64,000 nt of DNA, from assembly GCF_014174165.1 (NCBI RefSeq), contig NZ_JABEQN010000020.1:26489-90488 (forward strand), written 5' to 3'. The stretch comes from Gluconacetobacter dulcium. Lineage in GTDB: Bacteria; Pseudomonadota; Alphaproteobacteria; Acetobacterales; Acetobacteraceae. Position 1 is the first letter of the stretch; every line of letters begins with the position of its first letter. This document shows positions 55,547-64,000 of this stretch, one piece after another. The notes beneath the pieces were generated by a model. That model saw only the letters and a list, made by a program, of their open reading frames with translations, did no database searches and had not been told where the DNA came from. A program made the translations under genes and the position numbers.

Positions 55547-55658
55547 TGCCTGACGAGAGAGGCGGGCTGGTGCGCGAAGGCGGCCGCGACGACCGTGTGC
55601 CGCGAAGCACGGGCAATGCGCGCCGGATCGCCGCCAGCGCGCATTGCCCCGTCAGGCA
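55547..55658. repeat. Structured repeat with nested inverted arms, copy 2
   Basis: The outer arms TGCCTGACG (55547-55555) and CGTCAGGCA (55650-55658) enclose a second dyad GGGCAATGCGCGC (55611-55623) and GCGCGCATTGCCC (55637-55649), with CGGATCGCCGCCA between. The inner part matches copy 1 at 25 of 27 positions, and GGGCTGGTG(A/C)GCGA also recurs. The outer right arm runs into the last codons of the OPT gene. It probably also acts as transcript end of that gene. Confidence 0.6.
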
Positions 55659-57595
55659 CGGCGGATCTTGTGGCCGAACCACAGGCATATGGTGATGAAG
55701 ACCAGCGTTCCCAATATCGACGGCACGATGCTTGCCTCGGGGAGGATGGCCAGGGTGTCGTCGCGGCCGGTGGCGCCGGCGATGCCGGCCAGCAGCACGC
55801 CCGTCAGGCTCTCGCCGACGATGAAGCCGGAGGCGAGCATGGTGGAAACGCCGCCTTCGCTCTGTCGGGCTTGGCGGGTGCAGGCCCAGCCGATGATGGC
55901 GCCGATGGCCAGCGTGACGCTGACCGCCGGGGGAAGATACAGCCCGATTCCCACCGCCAGGGGCGGCATGGCCCCGCCGACGCGGCGTAGCAGCAGGTCG
56001 GCCGCGATCAGCACGATGCCCAGCGCGACGCCGATCAGGATCATGGTCCAGTCGAGCTGATGCTGGAAGATGCCCTGCGCGATGGTGGTGAGAAGGGCGG
56101 GCTGCGGGGCGGGGAGGGCGTGGTCGGGGTTCATGCCGGCATGGGGCATGGCGCCGACGAAGCCGTAGGCCTGGTAGAGCAGTTCCAGCACCGGCGGGAT
56201 GACGATGGCGCCGCTGACGCAGCCCACCAGCAACGCCACCTGCTGCCGCCAGGGCGAGGCGCCGACCAGTTGCCCGGTCTTGAGATCCTGGAGGTTATCG
56301 TTGGAAATCGCCGAGGAGGCGACGATGGCCGAGAGGATGTAGAGCGCGAAGGCGATCGCCAGATGGTGCCCGTTGGCCGACATTTCGGCGGGTAGCGCGC
56401 CCAGCGGCTCCAGCAGCAGCATGAACGAGGCGACCAGCACGATGGCGATGATGGCGATCCCCGACAGCGGGGACGAGGACGAGCCGACGATGCCGGCCAT
56501 GTAGCCGCATGCGGCGGCGACCAGGAAGCCGAACAGCGCGCAGATCGCCACCGCCGCCAGCGCCGCCGAGACGATGGCGCCGCCGTGGGCGAAGGGCGAC
56601 TGGAAGCTGAGGAACAGGACGAACAGGATGGCCAGGCACAGGCCCGTCAGCAGCAGGAGCGTGCGGGGCGTGAGGTCGCGGCCGTCATCGTCGGCGGAGC
56701 CGTGGGCGCGCATCATGTCGCGGATGCCCGCCGCGACCGGGCGGGCCAGCATCGCCAGTGTCCAGATGGCGGCGATGGCGATGGTGCCCGCGCCCAGGAA
56801 GCGCACCTTCTGTGTCCAGATCTGCGTGGCGAAGCCGGCGGCGGGGAGGTGGGCGGGATTGGGCAACTGGACGCTGAGGATCGGGACCGCGACATCCCAC
56901 GCGATGAGCGTGCCGATCAGCATTGCGAGGCCGCCGGCGATGCCGACCAGATAGCCCGCGCCCAGTAGGGCCAGCGAGAAGCCGGTCGAGGCGCGGAAGA
57001 TGGCGCCGCCCCAGGTCGCGGTGACCGCCGCGCTGTCGGCCAGCAGCCGCAGGCCGCCGGTGGCGAACGTGACCGACGCCGACAGCAGGCCGCCGGTCAG
57101 CAGGGCGCGCAGGCTCTCGGGGCTGCCGCTTTCCGAGCCGGCTTTCAGGATTTCGGCCGCCGCGACGCCTTCGGGGTAGGGGAGGTCGCTGTTCGTGACC
57201 ATGGCGCGGCGCAGCGGCACGGTGAACAGCACGCCGGTCATGCCGCCGGCGAGGGTGAGCAGCGTCGTTTCCAGATAGGGGAAATGCTGCCAGTAGCCGA
57301 TCATGATCATGCACGGCAGCGAGACGAAGACGCAGGACAGCGTGCCGGCCGCCGAGGCCTGCGTCTGGACCATGTTGTTTTCGAGAATCGTGGAGCCGCC
57401 CATCGCCCGCAGCACGGACATGGAGATCACGGCCGCGGGAATCGACGAGGCGACGGTGAGGCCGATCTTGAGCCCCAGATAGACGTTGGAGGCGGTGAAG
57501 ACGATGGTGATCAGGGCACCGAGGATAAAACCGCGCAGGGTCATTTCCCGCTGGCTGGCGGCGGGCGCTGTCGGGGAAAGGGCGGTGTCCGTCAT
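55652..57595 (-). CDS. OPT family oligopeptide transporter
   Basis: A 647-residue polytopic membrane protein with about 16 segments. MTLRGFILGALITIVFTASNVYLGLKIGLTVASSIPAAVIS near the N terminus is the OPT family signature. SSSSPLSGIAIIAIVLVASF, SNDNLQDLKTGQLVGASPWRQQVALLVG and GGVSTMLASGFIVGESLTGVLLAG match the bacterial OPT group. It imports di- to oligopeptides or metal chelates, proton-driven. Length is normal for the bacterial type. A hairpin-rich repeat overlaps its 3' end. Confidence 0.92.
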   Translation of the reverse strand: MTDTALSPTAPAASQREMTLRGFILGALITIVFTASNVYLGLKIGLTVASSIPAAVISMSVLRAMGGSTILENNMVQTQASAAGTLSCVFVSLPCMIMIGYWQHFPYLETTLLTLAGGMTGVLFTVPLRRAMVTNSDLPYPEGVAAAEILKAGSESGSPESLRALLTGGLLSASVTFATGGLRLLADSAAVTATWGGAIFRASTGFSLALLGAGYLVGIAGGLAMLIGTLIAWDVAVPILSVQLPNPAHLPAAGFATQIWTQKVRFLGAGTIAIAAIWTLAMLARPVAAGIRDMMRAHGSADDDGRDLTPRTLLLLTGLCLAILFVLFLSFQSPFAHGGAIVSAALAAVAICALFGFLVAAACGYMAGIVGSSSSPLSGIAIIAIVLVASFMLLLEPLGALPAEMSANGHHLAIAFALYILSAIVASSAISNDNLQDLKTGQLVGASPWRQQVALLVGCVSGAIVIPPVLELLYQAYGFVGAMPHAGMNPDHALPAPQPALLTTIAQGIFQHQLDWTMILIGVALGIVLIAADLLLRRVGGAMPPLAVGIGLYLPPAVSVTLAIGAIIGWACTRQARQSEGGVSTMLASGFIVGESLTGVLLAGIAGATGRDDTLAILPEASIVPSILGTLVFITICLWFGHKIRRA

Positions 57596-57691
57596 GCTGT
57601 CTTCATGTCGCTTGTATCGCTTGACCTGTCGGTGGGGCCGTGGGCGCGCCGGGCGTTTGCATCGCCGCGCGCCGGCGGCAGGGGAGCGGGA

Positions 57692-58288
57692 TCACATATG
57701 GTGGAAGGTGGGGGCGATCAGGTGGGTCTGGTTGTATTCCAGCTGCTCTTTCGTCAACTGGAGGCCGACCTCGAGCCTGTAGCCGTCGATCGTGACGTGC
57801 CTGGAGACCGGTAGCGTGATCGGCACGATGCGGGTGTGGGTGAGCATCTGCGTGACGTTGGCCGGGAACTGCACCTTCTCGACGAACTGCTTCTTGTTCT
57901 TGATCTCGTCGCCATAGACCACCGCGATGAAATACGGGACCTCCACCGTGCGGCCGGTGCCGGGGCCACGGGTGACGTTCAGGCCGAGGCTGACCTCGGC
58001 GACGACGGAGGCCGTTTTTTTCTGGTCTCCCGCGCCCCTGTGGCATTGGCCGGTGACGCGCGTGACGCTCGCGCGTGAGGCCAGGTGGCCGATATCATGC
58101 GACGGGCCGGTGAAGGCAATCTGGTCGGCGGCGGCGCCGAGGACCTCGACGGTCGGGCAGGCCGGCGCGAAGCCGTCGGGGTTGTCCATGGAGCATGCCG
58201 CCAGCGACATGGCGAACGGCAGGATCGCCAGGCCGCTGAGATGGGCGGGGCGAAGGCGGCGAAGGCCGCCTGGGCTGGCGATGGTCAT
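57692..58288 (-). CDS. Conserved lipoprotein, unknown
   Basis: A 198-residue exported protein with a long leader ending in the lipobox LAAC (SLAACSMDNPDG), so it is lipid-anchored. The mature part begins CPTVEVLGAAADQIAFTG, has a conserved Cys in TGQCHRG and two strands EVSLGLNVTRGPGTGRTVEVPYFIAVV and a C-terminal RLEVGLQLTKEQLEYNQTH. It resembles a family of acetic-acid-bacterium lipoproteins, but no function is assigned. The ATG at 58288 or 58300 are both possible. It is divergent from ispH across about 240 bases. Confidence 0.7.
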   Translation of the reverse strand: MTIASPGGLRRLRPAHLSGLAILPFAMSLAACSMDNPDGFAPACPTVEVLGAAADQIAFTGPSHDIGHLASRASVTRVTGQCHRGAGDQKKTASVVAEVSLGLNVTRGPGTGRTVEVPYFIAVVYGDEIKNKKQFVEKVQFPANVTQMLTHTRIVPITLPVSRHVTIDGYRLEVGLQLTKEQLEYNQTHLIAPTFHHM

Positions 58289-58531
58289 GCGGGGGATCAT
58301 GCGGGTTCCGGGGTCTCGTGCTGGCTCATGGTTGCGGGGACCGCCATGTGGACGGGCTGCTTGTGTGGCTCCGGCTGGACGGCTATGTCCAAATGCACCG
58401 GGGTTACAGGAAAATGGCTTGCGCCATGGCCCCGGTTTGCGTAGGGCCGGACCAGCACCGGGATGCGCGGCCGGCCGGTCGCTGCCCCCGGCCCGTATCC
58501 TATACCGCTCGCCGGCCGTTTGGGGAACACC

Positions 58532-59545
58532 ATGCCCGACCAGATGATTCAGACCTCCGATTCCGCCCCCGTCGCGACGTCTCCGGCCGAGGCGCCCATG
58601 CGGTCGCTGAAGGTTCTGCTGGCGGGGCCGCGCGGCTTCTGCGCCGGAGTGGACCGCGCGATCCGCGTGGTCGAGGAAGCGATCCGCCGCTATGGCGCGC
58701 CGGTCTATGTGCGGCACGAGATCGTGCATAACCGCACCGTGGTCGAGGAGCTGGAAGCCCAGGGCGCCATCTTCGTCGAGGAACTGGACGAGGTGCCGGC
58801 CGACGCGCATGTCGTGTTCTCGGCCCATGGTGTGCCCAAGACGGTGCCGGCCGAGGCCGAGCGGCGCAACCTGCTGTATCTGGATGCGACCTGCCCGCTG
58901 GTCTCCAAGGTGCACCGCGAGGCCGAGCGCCATTTCGCCGATGGCGGGCCGGAAAGCCGCCATATCCTGATGATCGGCCATGCCGGCCACCCCGAAGTGG
59001 TGGGCACGATGGGCCAGTTGCCGGCCGGCGCGGTGACCCTGATCAACGACGCGGAAGAGGCGCGGAACGTCCAGCCGGCCGATCCGTCGCGTCTGGCCTT
59101 CATTACCCAGACCACGCTCTCGGTCGATGACACCGCCGAGATCGTCGAGATCCTGCGCCGCCGCTTTCCGCTGATCGAGGGGCCGAAGCGCGAGGATATC
59201 TGCTACGCCACCACCAACCGCCAGGAAGCGGTGAAGGCGATTGCGCCGGGTTGCGATCTCGTGATCGTGATCGGTTCGCCGAACTCGTCCAACTCCCAGC
59301 GCCTGCGCGAAGTGGCGGAACGGTCGGGTGCGCCGCGTGCCCTGCTGGTGCCGCGCCTGAGCAATCTGGACTGGTCGGTGCTGGAGGGGGTGAACACGCT
59401 GGGCATCACCGCCGGGGCTTCGGCGCCCGAGGCGCTGGTGCAGGAAATGGTCACGGCGCTGGCCAAGCATTTCTCGCTGGAAATCGAGGAACGGACGGTC
59501 AAGGAAGAGAACGTGACCTTCCGCCTGCCGGCCCCGCTGGGCTGA
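58532..59545 (+). CDS. ispH: 4-Hydroxy-3-methylbut-2-enyl diphosphate reductase
   Basis: A 337-residue enzyme of the methylerythritol phosphate pathway that reduces HMBPP to IPP and DMAPP. The Fe-S cysteines are in [21 protein letters not shown] and [13 protein letters not shown], as in E. coli IspH, and the pocket residues HxxxNGxxVE-like [14 protein letters not shown] and [11 protein letters not shown] are present. The ATG at 58532 follows GGGGAA. It heads the run ispH-thrB-rnhA-ABC genes with 15 bases or less between most genes. Confidence 0.95.
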   Translation: MPDQMIQTSDSAPVATSPAEAPMRSLKVLLAGPRGFCAGVDRAIRVVEEAIRRYGAPVYVRHEIVHNRTVVEELEAQGAIFVEELDEVPADAHVVFSAHGVPKTVPAEAERRNLLYLDATCPLVSKVHREAERHFADGGPESRHILMIGHAGHPEVVGTMGQLPAGAVTLINDAEEARNVQPADPSRLAFITQTTLSVDDTAEIVEILRRRFPLIEGPKREDICYATTNRQEAVKAIAPGCDLVIVIGSPNSSNSQRLREVAERSGAPRALLVPRLSNLDWSVLEGVNTLGITAGASAPEALVQEMVTALAKHFSLEIEERTVKEENVTFRLPAPLG

Positions 59546-59560
59546 TCAGGCCGGGTTCGC

Positions 59561-60526
59561 ATGGCTGTCTATACGGATGTGTCGGACGGGGCGCTGCGTG
59601 CGTTCCTGTCCCTTTACGAGATCGGTGAACTCACGGCCTATCGGGGCATTGCCGAGGGGGTCGAGAACAGCAATTTCGTCCTGCGGACCACGGACGGCGA
59701 TTTTATCCTGACCCTGTATGAGCGCCGGGTGAACCCCGACGATCTGCCCTGGTTTCTGGGATTGATGGGCGCGTTGGCCGACCATGGCCTGTCCTGCCCG
59801 CGTCCGGTGGCGGGGCGCGACGGCGAGGCGCTGCGCACCCTGGCGGGCCGGCCGGCGGCGATTACGACCTTTCTGCCCGGCGTGTGGCCGCGCGACGTGC
59901 GGGTGGAGCATTGCGCGCCGCTGGGCGCCGCGCTGGCGGCGCTGCATGTGGCGGGGCGGGACTACAGGGCCGAGCGCGCGAACGGGCTGGGGCCTGATGC
60001 GTGGGGACCGCTGCTGGAATCCTGCCGGGCGGAGGCGGATTCGGTCTCGGCGGGGCTGGGGGCGGAACTGGATGCCGCCCTGGGGGCGATCCTGCCGGCG
60101 TGGCCTTGTGTGGGCGATCTGCCGCGCGGGCAGATCCATGCCGATCTGTTCCCCGACAATGTGTTCTTTCTCGATGGTGCAGTGTCGGGGCTGATCGATT
60201 TCTATTTCGCCTGCACCGATTTCCTGGCCTACGACATCGCGATCTGCCTGAATGCCTGGTGTTTCTCGGCCGATGGCGTGTTCGTGCCCGAGCGGGCGCG
60301 GGCGCTGGTCGCGGGATATGAATCGGTGCGGCCGCTCGAGGCCGCCGAACGGCGGGCGATGCCGGTGCTGGCGGCGGGGGCCGCGATGCGCTTTCTGCTG
60401 ACGCGGCTGTACGACTGGCTGAACACGCCGGCCGGCGCGATGGTGACGCGCAAGAACCCGCTCGATTACCTGCGCCGCCTGCGCTTTCATCGTGCGGCGG
60501 AGGATGCGTCGGTCTATGGCGTCTGA
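59561..60526 (+). CDS. thrB: Homoserine kinase
   Basis: A 321-residue enzyme of the APH/choline-kinase-like fold group of homoserine kinases (proteobacterial ThrB, not the GHMP type). [26 protein letters not shown] is the ATP lobe, and [27 protein letters not shown] contains the catalytic Asp and metal-binding Asp. It phosphorylates homoserine for threonine synthesis. It begins 15 bases after ispH and its end overlaps rnhA by 11 bases. Confidence 0.92.
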   Translation: MAVYTDVSDGALRAFLSLYEIGELTAYRGIAEGVENSNFVLRTTDGDFILTLYERRVNPDDLPWFLGLMGALADHGLSCPRPVAGRDGEALRTLAGRPAAITTFLPGVWPRDVRVEHCAPLGAALAALHVAGRDYRAERANGLGPDAWGPLLESCRAEADSVSAGLGAELDAALGAILPAWPCVGDLPRGQIHADLFPDNVFFLDGAVSGLIDFYFACTDFLAYDIAICLNAWCFSADGVFVPERARALVAGYESVRPLEAAERRAMPVLAAGAAMRFLLTRLYDWLNTPAGAMVTRKNPLDYLRRLRFHRAAEDASVYGV

Positions 60527-61043
60527 GACCGACGAACGGCCGGTGGGGGCCGATGCCGCATGCGAGCTGGAGGCGCCCAATGCGTCCGCGCCGGTCGAGA
60601 TCTGGACCGATGGGGGCTGCAAGCCCAATCCGGGGCCGGGCGGCTGGGCGGCGCTGCTGAAATTTCGCGGGACCGAGCGCGAGATTTCGGGGGGCGAGGC
60701 CGAGACCACCAACAACCGCATGGAACTGACGGCGGCGGCCGAGGCGCTGGAGGCGTTGAAGCGCCCCTGCGTGGTGGTGCTGCATACCGACAGCGAATAT
60801 GTGCGCAACGGCATTACCCGCTGGCATACCGGCTGGGTGCGGCGGAACTGGCGCAATGCTTCGGGCGATCCGGTGGCGAACATGGATCTGTGGCGGCGGC
60901 TGCTGGAGATCAGCAAGCGGCACCAGGTCGAATGGCGCTGGGTGCGTGGCCATTCGGGTGACGAGAACAACGAACGGGTCGACCGGCTGGCCACGGCGGC
61001 GCGTGACGCGCTGGGGCTGGCCTATCCCGTTCGTCGCCGGTGA
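60516..61043 (+). CDS. rnhA: Ribonuclease HI
   Basis: A 175-residue RNase H1. The acidic active site is visible: Asp in [18 protein letters not shown], Glu in NNRMELTAA, Asp in [10 protein letters not shown] and Asp at [10 protein letters not shown]. The basic protrusion [12 protein letters not shown] is also present. An extra N-terminal stretch of about 35 acidic/Ala-rich residues precedes the domain. The ATG at 60516 overlaps the thrB stop by 11 bases. It degrades RNA in RNA-DNA hybrids. Confidence 0.94.
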   Translation: MASETDERPVGADAACELEAPNASAPVEIWTDGGCKPNPGPGGWAALLKFRGTEREISGGEAETTNNRMELTAAAEALEALKRPCVVVLHTDSEYVRNGITRWHTGWVRRNWRNASGDPVANMDLWRRLLEISKRHQVEWRWVRGHSGDENNERVDRLATAARDALGLAYPVRRR

Positions 61044-61771
61044 CGGTTCCGGCGCTGGACCTGCGCGGGCTGGCGGTGGCCCATGGCGGGCGCGACCTGT
61101 TCGCCGGACTGGATCTGACATTGCCGGGCGGGGTGTTTTCCGTGCTGCTGGGGGCCAGCGGCGTGGGCAAGACCAGTCTGCTGCGGGTGATCGCGGGGCT
61201 GGACCGGCCGGCGGCGGGCATGGTGGTGGCCGGTGATGGCGCGCCGCTGGCGGGCCGGGTGGCCTGGATGGGGCAGCGCGACCTGCTGCAACCCTGGGCG
61301 CGGGTGATCGACAATGTGACGCTGGGCGACCGGCTGCGCGGCCGGCGGCCCGATCGTGACCGGGCGGCGGAACTGCTGCGGCGGATGGGGCTGGCCGACC
61401 GGCTGGCGGCGCTGCCGGGGGAACTGTCGGGCGGCATGCGCCAGCGCGTGGCGCTGGCCCGGACCCTGTACGAGGATCGTCCGGTCGTGCTGATGGACGA
61501 GCCCTTTTCGGCACTGGACAGCGTGACGCGGGCGCGGATGCAGGATCTGGCGGCCGAGACGCTGCATGGCCGCACCGTGGTGCTGATTACCCATGACCCG
61601 CTGGAGGCGTGCCGGCTGGGGCAGGCGATCCTGCTGATGGCGGGGGACCCGGTGCGTGTGGAGGCGATCGCGGTGCCGGCGGGCGCGGTGCCCCGGCCGG
61701 CGGACGACGATTCCGTGCTGCATGCCCAGGGGGTGCTGCTGCGCCGCATGCTGGATGCGGCGGGGCGATGA
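61040..61771 (+). CDS. ABC transporter ATP-binding protein (SsuB/ThiZ-like)
   Basis: A 243-residue ABC ATPase: Walker [14 protein letters not shown]-loop [16 protein letters not shown], signature [15 protein letters not shown], Walker [13 protein letters not shown] and switch His in [10 protein letters not shown]. The type is that of nitrate/taurine/thiamine-precursor importers (SsuB, TauB, ThiZ). The GTG start overlaps the rnhA stop by 4 bases and its own stop overlaps the permease. No periplasmic binding protein gene is present in this operon. Confidence 0.9.
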   Translation: MTVPALDLRGLAVAHGGRDLFAGLDLTLPGGVFSVLLGASGVGKTSLLRVIAGLDRPAAGMVVAGDGAPLAGRVAWMGQRDLLQPWARVIDNVTLGDRLRGRRPDRDRAAELLRRMGLADRLAALPGELSGGMRQRVALARTLYEDRPVVLMDEPFSALDSVTRARMQDLAAETLHGRTVVLITHDPLEACRLGQAILLMAGDPVRVEAIAVPAGAVPRPADDDSVLHAQGVLLRRMLDAAGR

Positions 61772-62538
61772 GCGCCGGGCGAATCGCGGCGCGGCTTGGC
61801 CGGCCGGTGGGCACGCTGTGCGGGCTGGGCCTGCTGTGGTGGGGGATCGTCCGGCTGGGCGGGGTGCCGCCCTATCTGCTGCCGCCGCCGGGATCGGTGG
61901 CGCGGGCCTTGTGGGCGCAGCGCGGATTGCTGGCCGGCGCGGCGGGGACGACGCTGCTGGAAACCGTGCTGGGGCTGCTGCTGGGCACGGCGGGCGGCGG
62001 CGCGCTGGCGCTGCTGATGATGGCCTCGGCCCCGGTGCGGCGCTGGATGATGCCGCTGGTGCTGCTCAGCCAGGCGGTGCCGGTCTTCGCGCTGGCGCCG
62101 CTGCTGGTGCTGTGGTTCGGATTCGGCATTGCTTCCAAGGTGGTGATGGCGGTGCTGGTGATCTTCTTTCCCATCACCTCGTCCTTTTTCGACGGTTTGC
62201 GCCGCACGCCGCCGGGGTGGCTGGACCTGGCGCGGAGCATGGATGCGCGGCCGGGCCTCGTGCTGCTGCGGCTGCGGCTGCCTGCGGCGCTGCCGGCCTT
62301 TGCCACCGGTCTGCGGGTGGCCGCCGCGATCGCGCCGCTGGGCGCGGTGGTGGGGGAGTGGGTGGGGGCGTCGTCGGGGCTCGGCTTCCTGATGCAGACG
62401 GCCAATACCCGCTTCGAGACCGACCTGATGTTCGCGGCGCTGCTGGTGCTGGCGTCGATGACTGTGCTGCTCTGGTGGGGGGTGGACCGGGCGCTGGCGC
62501 GGATGCTGTACTGGGTGCCGGACGACCGGTCCGACTGA
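61768..62538 (+). CDS. ABC transporter permease (SsuC/ThiX-like)
   Basis: A 256-residue inner-membrane subunit with five to six segments (LCGLGLLWWGIVRLGG, LLETVLGLLLGTAGGGALALLMM, VLLSQAVPVFALAPLLVLWFGFG, VVMAVLVIFFPITSSFFDG). The coupling helix region ARSMDARPGLVLLRLRLPAALPAFATGLR is typical of BPD_transp_1 permeases of the taurine/nitrate/HMP class. It overlaps the ATPase gene by 4 bases. The substrate is suggested only by the neighbouring nucleoside hydrolase: possibly a nucleobase, a pyrimidine or a thiamine precursor. Confidence 0.9.
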   Translation: MSAGRIAARLGRPVGTLCGLGLLWWGIVRLGGVPPYLLPPPGSVARALWAQRGLLAGAAGTTLLETVLGLLLGTAGGGALALLMMASAPVRRWMMPLVLLSQAVPVFALAPLLVLWFGFGIASKVVMAVLVIFFPITSSFFDGLRRTPPGWLDLARSMDARPGLVLLRLRLPAALPAFATGLRVAAAIAPLGAVVGEWVGASSGLGFLMQTANTRFETDLMFAALLVLASMTVLLWWGVDRALARMLYWVPDDRSD

Positions 62539-62551
62539 AGGAGTGATTATC

Positions 62552-63505
62552 GTGGCGCGCGCCATCATCATCGACACCGACCCCTCGCCGGACGATGCGG
62601 TCGCTTTTCTCATGGCGCTGGCCTCGCCCGACGAACTGGAGGTGCTGGCGCTGACGACGGTCGGGGGCAACGTGCCGCTGGCGCTGACCACGCGCAATGC
62701 CCTGATGGCGCTGGAACTGGCCGGACGGGGCGACGTGCCGGTCTATGCCGGTGCGGCGGGGCCGCTGGTGGGGGCGTTGCGCACCGCCGAGCATGTGCAT
62801 GGCGCCACGGGGTTCGACGGCTACGACCTGCCGCCGCCGTCGCTGACGCCGGCCGAGGGATTCGCCCCCGACCGGATCGTGGACCTGGTGATGGCCCGGC
62901 CGCGTGACAGCGTGACGCTGTGCTGCCTGGCGCCGCTGACCAATATCGCCCTGGCGATGCTGCGCGAGCCGCGCCTGGCCGGGCACCTGCATGGGATCGT
63001 GCTGATGGGCGGCGCGCGGACCGAGGGCGGGAACATCACCCCGGCGGCGGAATACAACATCCATGTCGACCCGGAGGCGGCGGCGCGGGTGTTCGATTCG
63101 GGCGTGCCGATCACGATGATCCCTCTGGATTGCACGCATCGGGCGCTGACGACGGCGGCGCGGATGGCGCGGCTGCGCGCGATCGGCACGCCGCTGGCCG
63201 AGGCGTTCTATCACCTGCTGACGTTCAACAAGCGTTTCGATGCGCGCCAGGGAGGGACGGATGGCGGCCCGCTGCATGATCCGACGGTGATTGCGGCGCT
63301 GCTGCGGCCGGACCTGTTCAGCGGCCGGCTGGCCCATGTCGGGATCGAGTGCCAGGGCACGCTGACGCGGGGCATGACGGTCATCGACTGGCGGAGCGTG
63401 ACCGGGCGGCACCCGAATGCGCTGGTGCTCAACCGGGTGGATGCCGAGGGATATTTCGATCTGGTGATCGAGCGCCTGTCGCGCTTTGGCATCGGATCGC
63501 CATAA
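62552..63505 (+). CDS. Nucleoside hydrolase (IU-NH family)
   Basis: A 317-residue enzyme of the inosine-uridine nucleoside N-ribohydrolase family. The N-terminal IIIDTDPSPDDAVAFLMALA carries the calcium-binding Asp cluster (usual form DTDPGiDDA; here Ser replaces Gly). AEYNIHVDPEAAARVF and PLDCTHRALTT are the other conserved blocks, and PLHDPTVIAALL gives the His-Asp pair. It hydrolyses nucleosides to base and ribose. The GTG at 62552 is chosen because AAGGAG ends 8 bases before it; a GTG at 62543 overlaps that ribosome site. It begins 13 bases after the permease gene. Confidence 0.9.
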   Translation: MARAIIIDTDPSPDDAVAFLMALASPDELEVLALTTVGGNVPLALTTRNALMALELAGRGDVPVYAGAAGPLVGALRTAEHVHGATGFDGYDLPPPSLTPAEGFAPDRIVDLVMARPRDSVTLCCLAPLTNIALAMLREPRLAGHLHGIVLMGGARTEGGNITPAAEYNIHVDPEAAARVFDSGVPITMIPLDCTHRALTTAARMARLRAIGTPLAEAFYHLLTFNKRFDARQGGTDGGPLHDPTVIAALLRPDLFSGRLAHVGIECQGTLTRGMTVIDWRSVTGRHPNALVLNRVDAEGYFDLVIERLSRFGIGSP

Positions 63506-63532
63506 AGCAGCGCCGCGTGCCGATGGAAGGTT

Positions 63533-63583
63533 GCCCGACCGGGGTGCGCTCCAGTAATGGTCGCGCGTTCGCGCCGGTCGGGC
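63533..63583. repeat. Inverted repeat before pstC
   Basis: GCCCGACCGG (63533-63542) and CCGGTCGGGC (63574-63583) are perfect 10-bp arms separated by 31 bases, lying between the nucleoside hydrolase stop and the pstC start. It may end the upstream transcript or act in pst control. No Pho-box-like TGTCA motif was recognised nearby. Confidence 0.45.
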
Positions 63584-63637
63584 GCGGCCGATCCTGACGT
63601 CGCTTCCCAGTGGGGCGCCCTGCTGTCCGGAGTCCGC

Positions 63638-64000
63638 ATGGACCAAACACCGCCCCCGTCTTCGTCGTCTTCCCCCGTCCAGCCCCGCGCGGGCGGTGTG
63701 GGGGACCCTGTGTTCGCGGGGCTGGTGCGGCTTTCCGGGTGGCTGATCCTGGCGATCATGGGTGGTCTGATAGCGGTTCTGGCGTGGGGCGGGCTGTCGG
63801 CGTGGTCGGCGTTTGGGCCTGGCTTTGTGTGGAGCGCGGTGTGGAACCCGGTGACGCAGCATTTCGGTGCGGCGGCGCCTGTGTTCGGTTCGGTGATGAC
63901 GACGCTGCTGGCGCTGGTGTTCGCGGTGCCGCTGGCGTTCGGGATTGCGTTCTGGCTGGTGGAGATGGCGCCCGCGATGGTGGCGGGGCCGATCGGGATG
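63638..64000 (+). CDS. pstC: Phosphate ABC transporter permease PstC (5' part)
   Basis: The first 121 residues are visible, cut by the window edge. After a Pro/Ser-rich N terminus, membrane segment 1 (LSGWLILAIMGGLIAVLAWGGL) is followed by FVWSAVWNPVTQHFGAAAPVFGSVMTTLLALVFAVPLAFGIAFWLVEMAP, the pattern of the PstC amino-terminal region (WNP, FGAAAPVFGS, VPLAFGIA). It forms with PstA the phosphate channel. The ATG at 63638 is preceded by GGAG (63628-63632 region). The upstream neighbour is a nucleoside hydrolase gene. Confidence 0.88.
   Translation, partial: MDQTPPPSSSSSPVQPRAGGVGDPVFAGLVRLSGWLILAIMGGLIAVLAWGGLSAWSAFGPGFVWSAVWNPVTQHFGAAAPVFGSVMTTLLALVFAVPLAFGIAFWLVEMAPAMVAGPIGM

Overview
The window is GC-rich and densely packed with genes. 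It looks like a chromosomal segment of an alphaproteobacterium, most likely an acetic acid bacterium (Acetobacteraceae). That placement is inferred from protein character and gene content: acetoin-pathway enzymes, TonB receptors, a PduO adenosyltransferase, an OPT transporter and a PstC start. No rRNA, tRNA, CRISPR array or insertion sequence was recognised. Genes at both edges are cut: a DUF429 protein on the left and the phosphate permease PstC on the right. || Layout, left to right. 1-5.4 kb: DUF429 and YkgJ proteins, an acetolactate-synthase-like ThDP enzyme, and a lipocalin-like gene divergent from a LysR regulator. 5.4-7.5 kb: an Old Yellow Enzyme and a Dps ferritin with a Fur-box-like site upstream. 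7.5-13 kb (minus): a very tight operon of TonB receptor, exported 2H-phosphoesterase-like protein (DUF1868), ROK regulator and MFS permease. 13.3-16.3 kb: acetoin reductase, then a P450 with a flavin reductase. 16.5-19.3 kb: a periplasmic polyamine-type solute-binding protein overlapping a membrane diguanylate cyclase, a pair that recalls NspS/MbaA. 19-24.5 kb: free methionine-(R)-sulfoxide reductase, Rdx protein, HU, an SDR, a chemoreceptor and an HNH nuclease. 24.6-28 kb: GluQ and two tandem aspartate-type aminotransferases. 28-34.5 kb: cyclophilin-like PPIase, second TonB receptor, ABC-F protein and small unknowns. || 34.4-46.2 kb is the most interesting region. It holds a complete Nit1C-type cluster: a Sll0783-like nitrogen-starvation protein, nitrilase, a radical SAM enzyme with unusual cysteine spacing, an acetyltransferase, an AIR-synthase-like protein, a glycosyltransferase, a small MSMEG_0570-type protein and a flavin-dependent oxidoreductase. 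An acyl-CoA synthetase is added at the end. Upstream lie a MocR/PLP regulator and a divergent methylthioribose kinase gene. An 11-bp word, TATTGTATGGA, recurs as inverted pairs both in the mtnK-mocR gap and in the promoter region of the nitrilase operon, which strongly suggests that the MocR protein controls the cluster. Nit1C clusters have been linked to growth on cyanide as nitrogen source and, in cyanobacteria, to nitrogen starvation, but the chemistry of most of the proteins is unknown. || 46.2-64 kb: two small unknowns, a 0.77-kb AT-rich stretch without a convincing gene, PduO, a DUF4142 lipoprotein, prolyl aminopeptidase, DUF423, an RlmM-like methyltransferase, a thioredoxin-fold protein, an M3 oligopeptidase, a luciferase-like monooxygenase, an OPT transporter and a lipoprotein. 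These are followed by the run ispH-thrB-rnhA-ABC ATPase-permease-nucleoside hydrolase, in which most junctions overlap or nearly touch. A dispersed structured repeat with long inverted arms occurs in at least two intergenic gaps.
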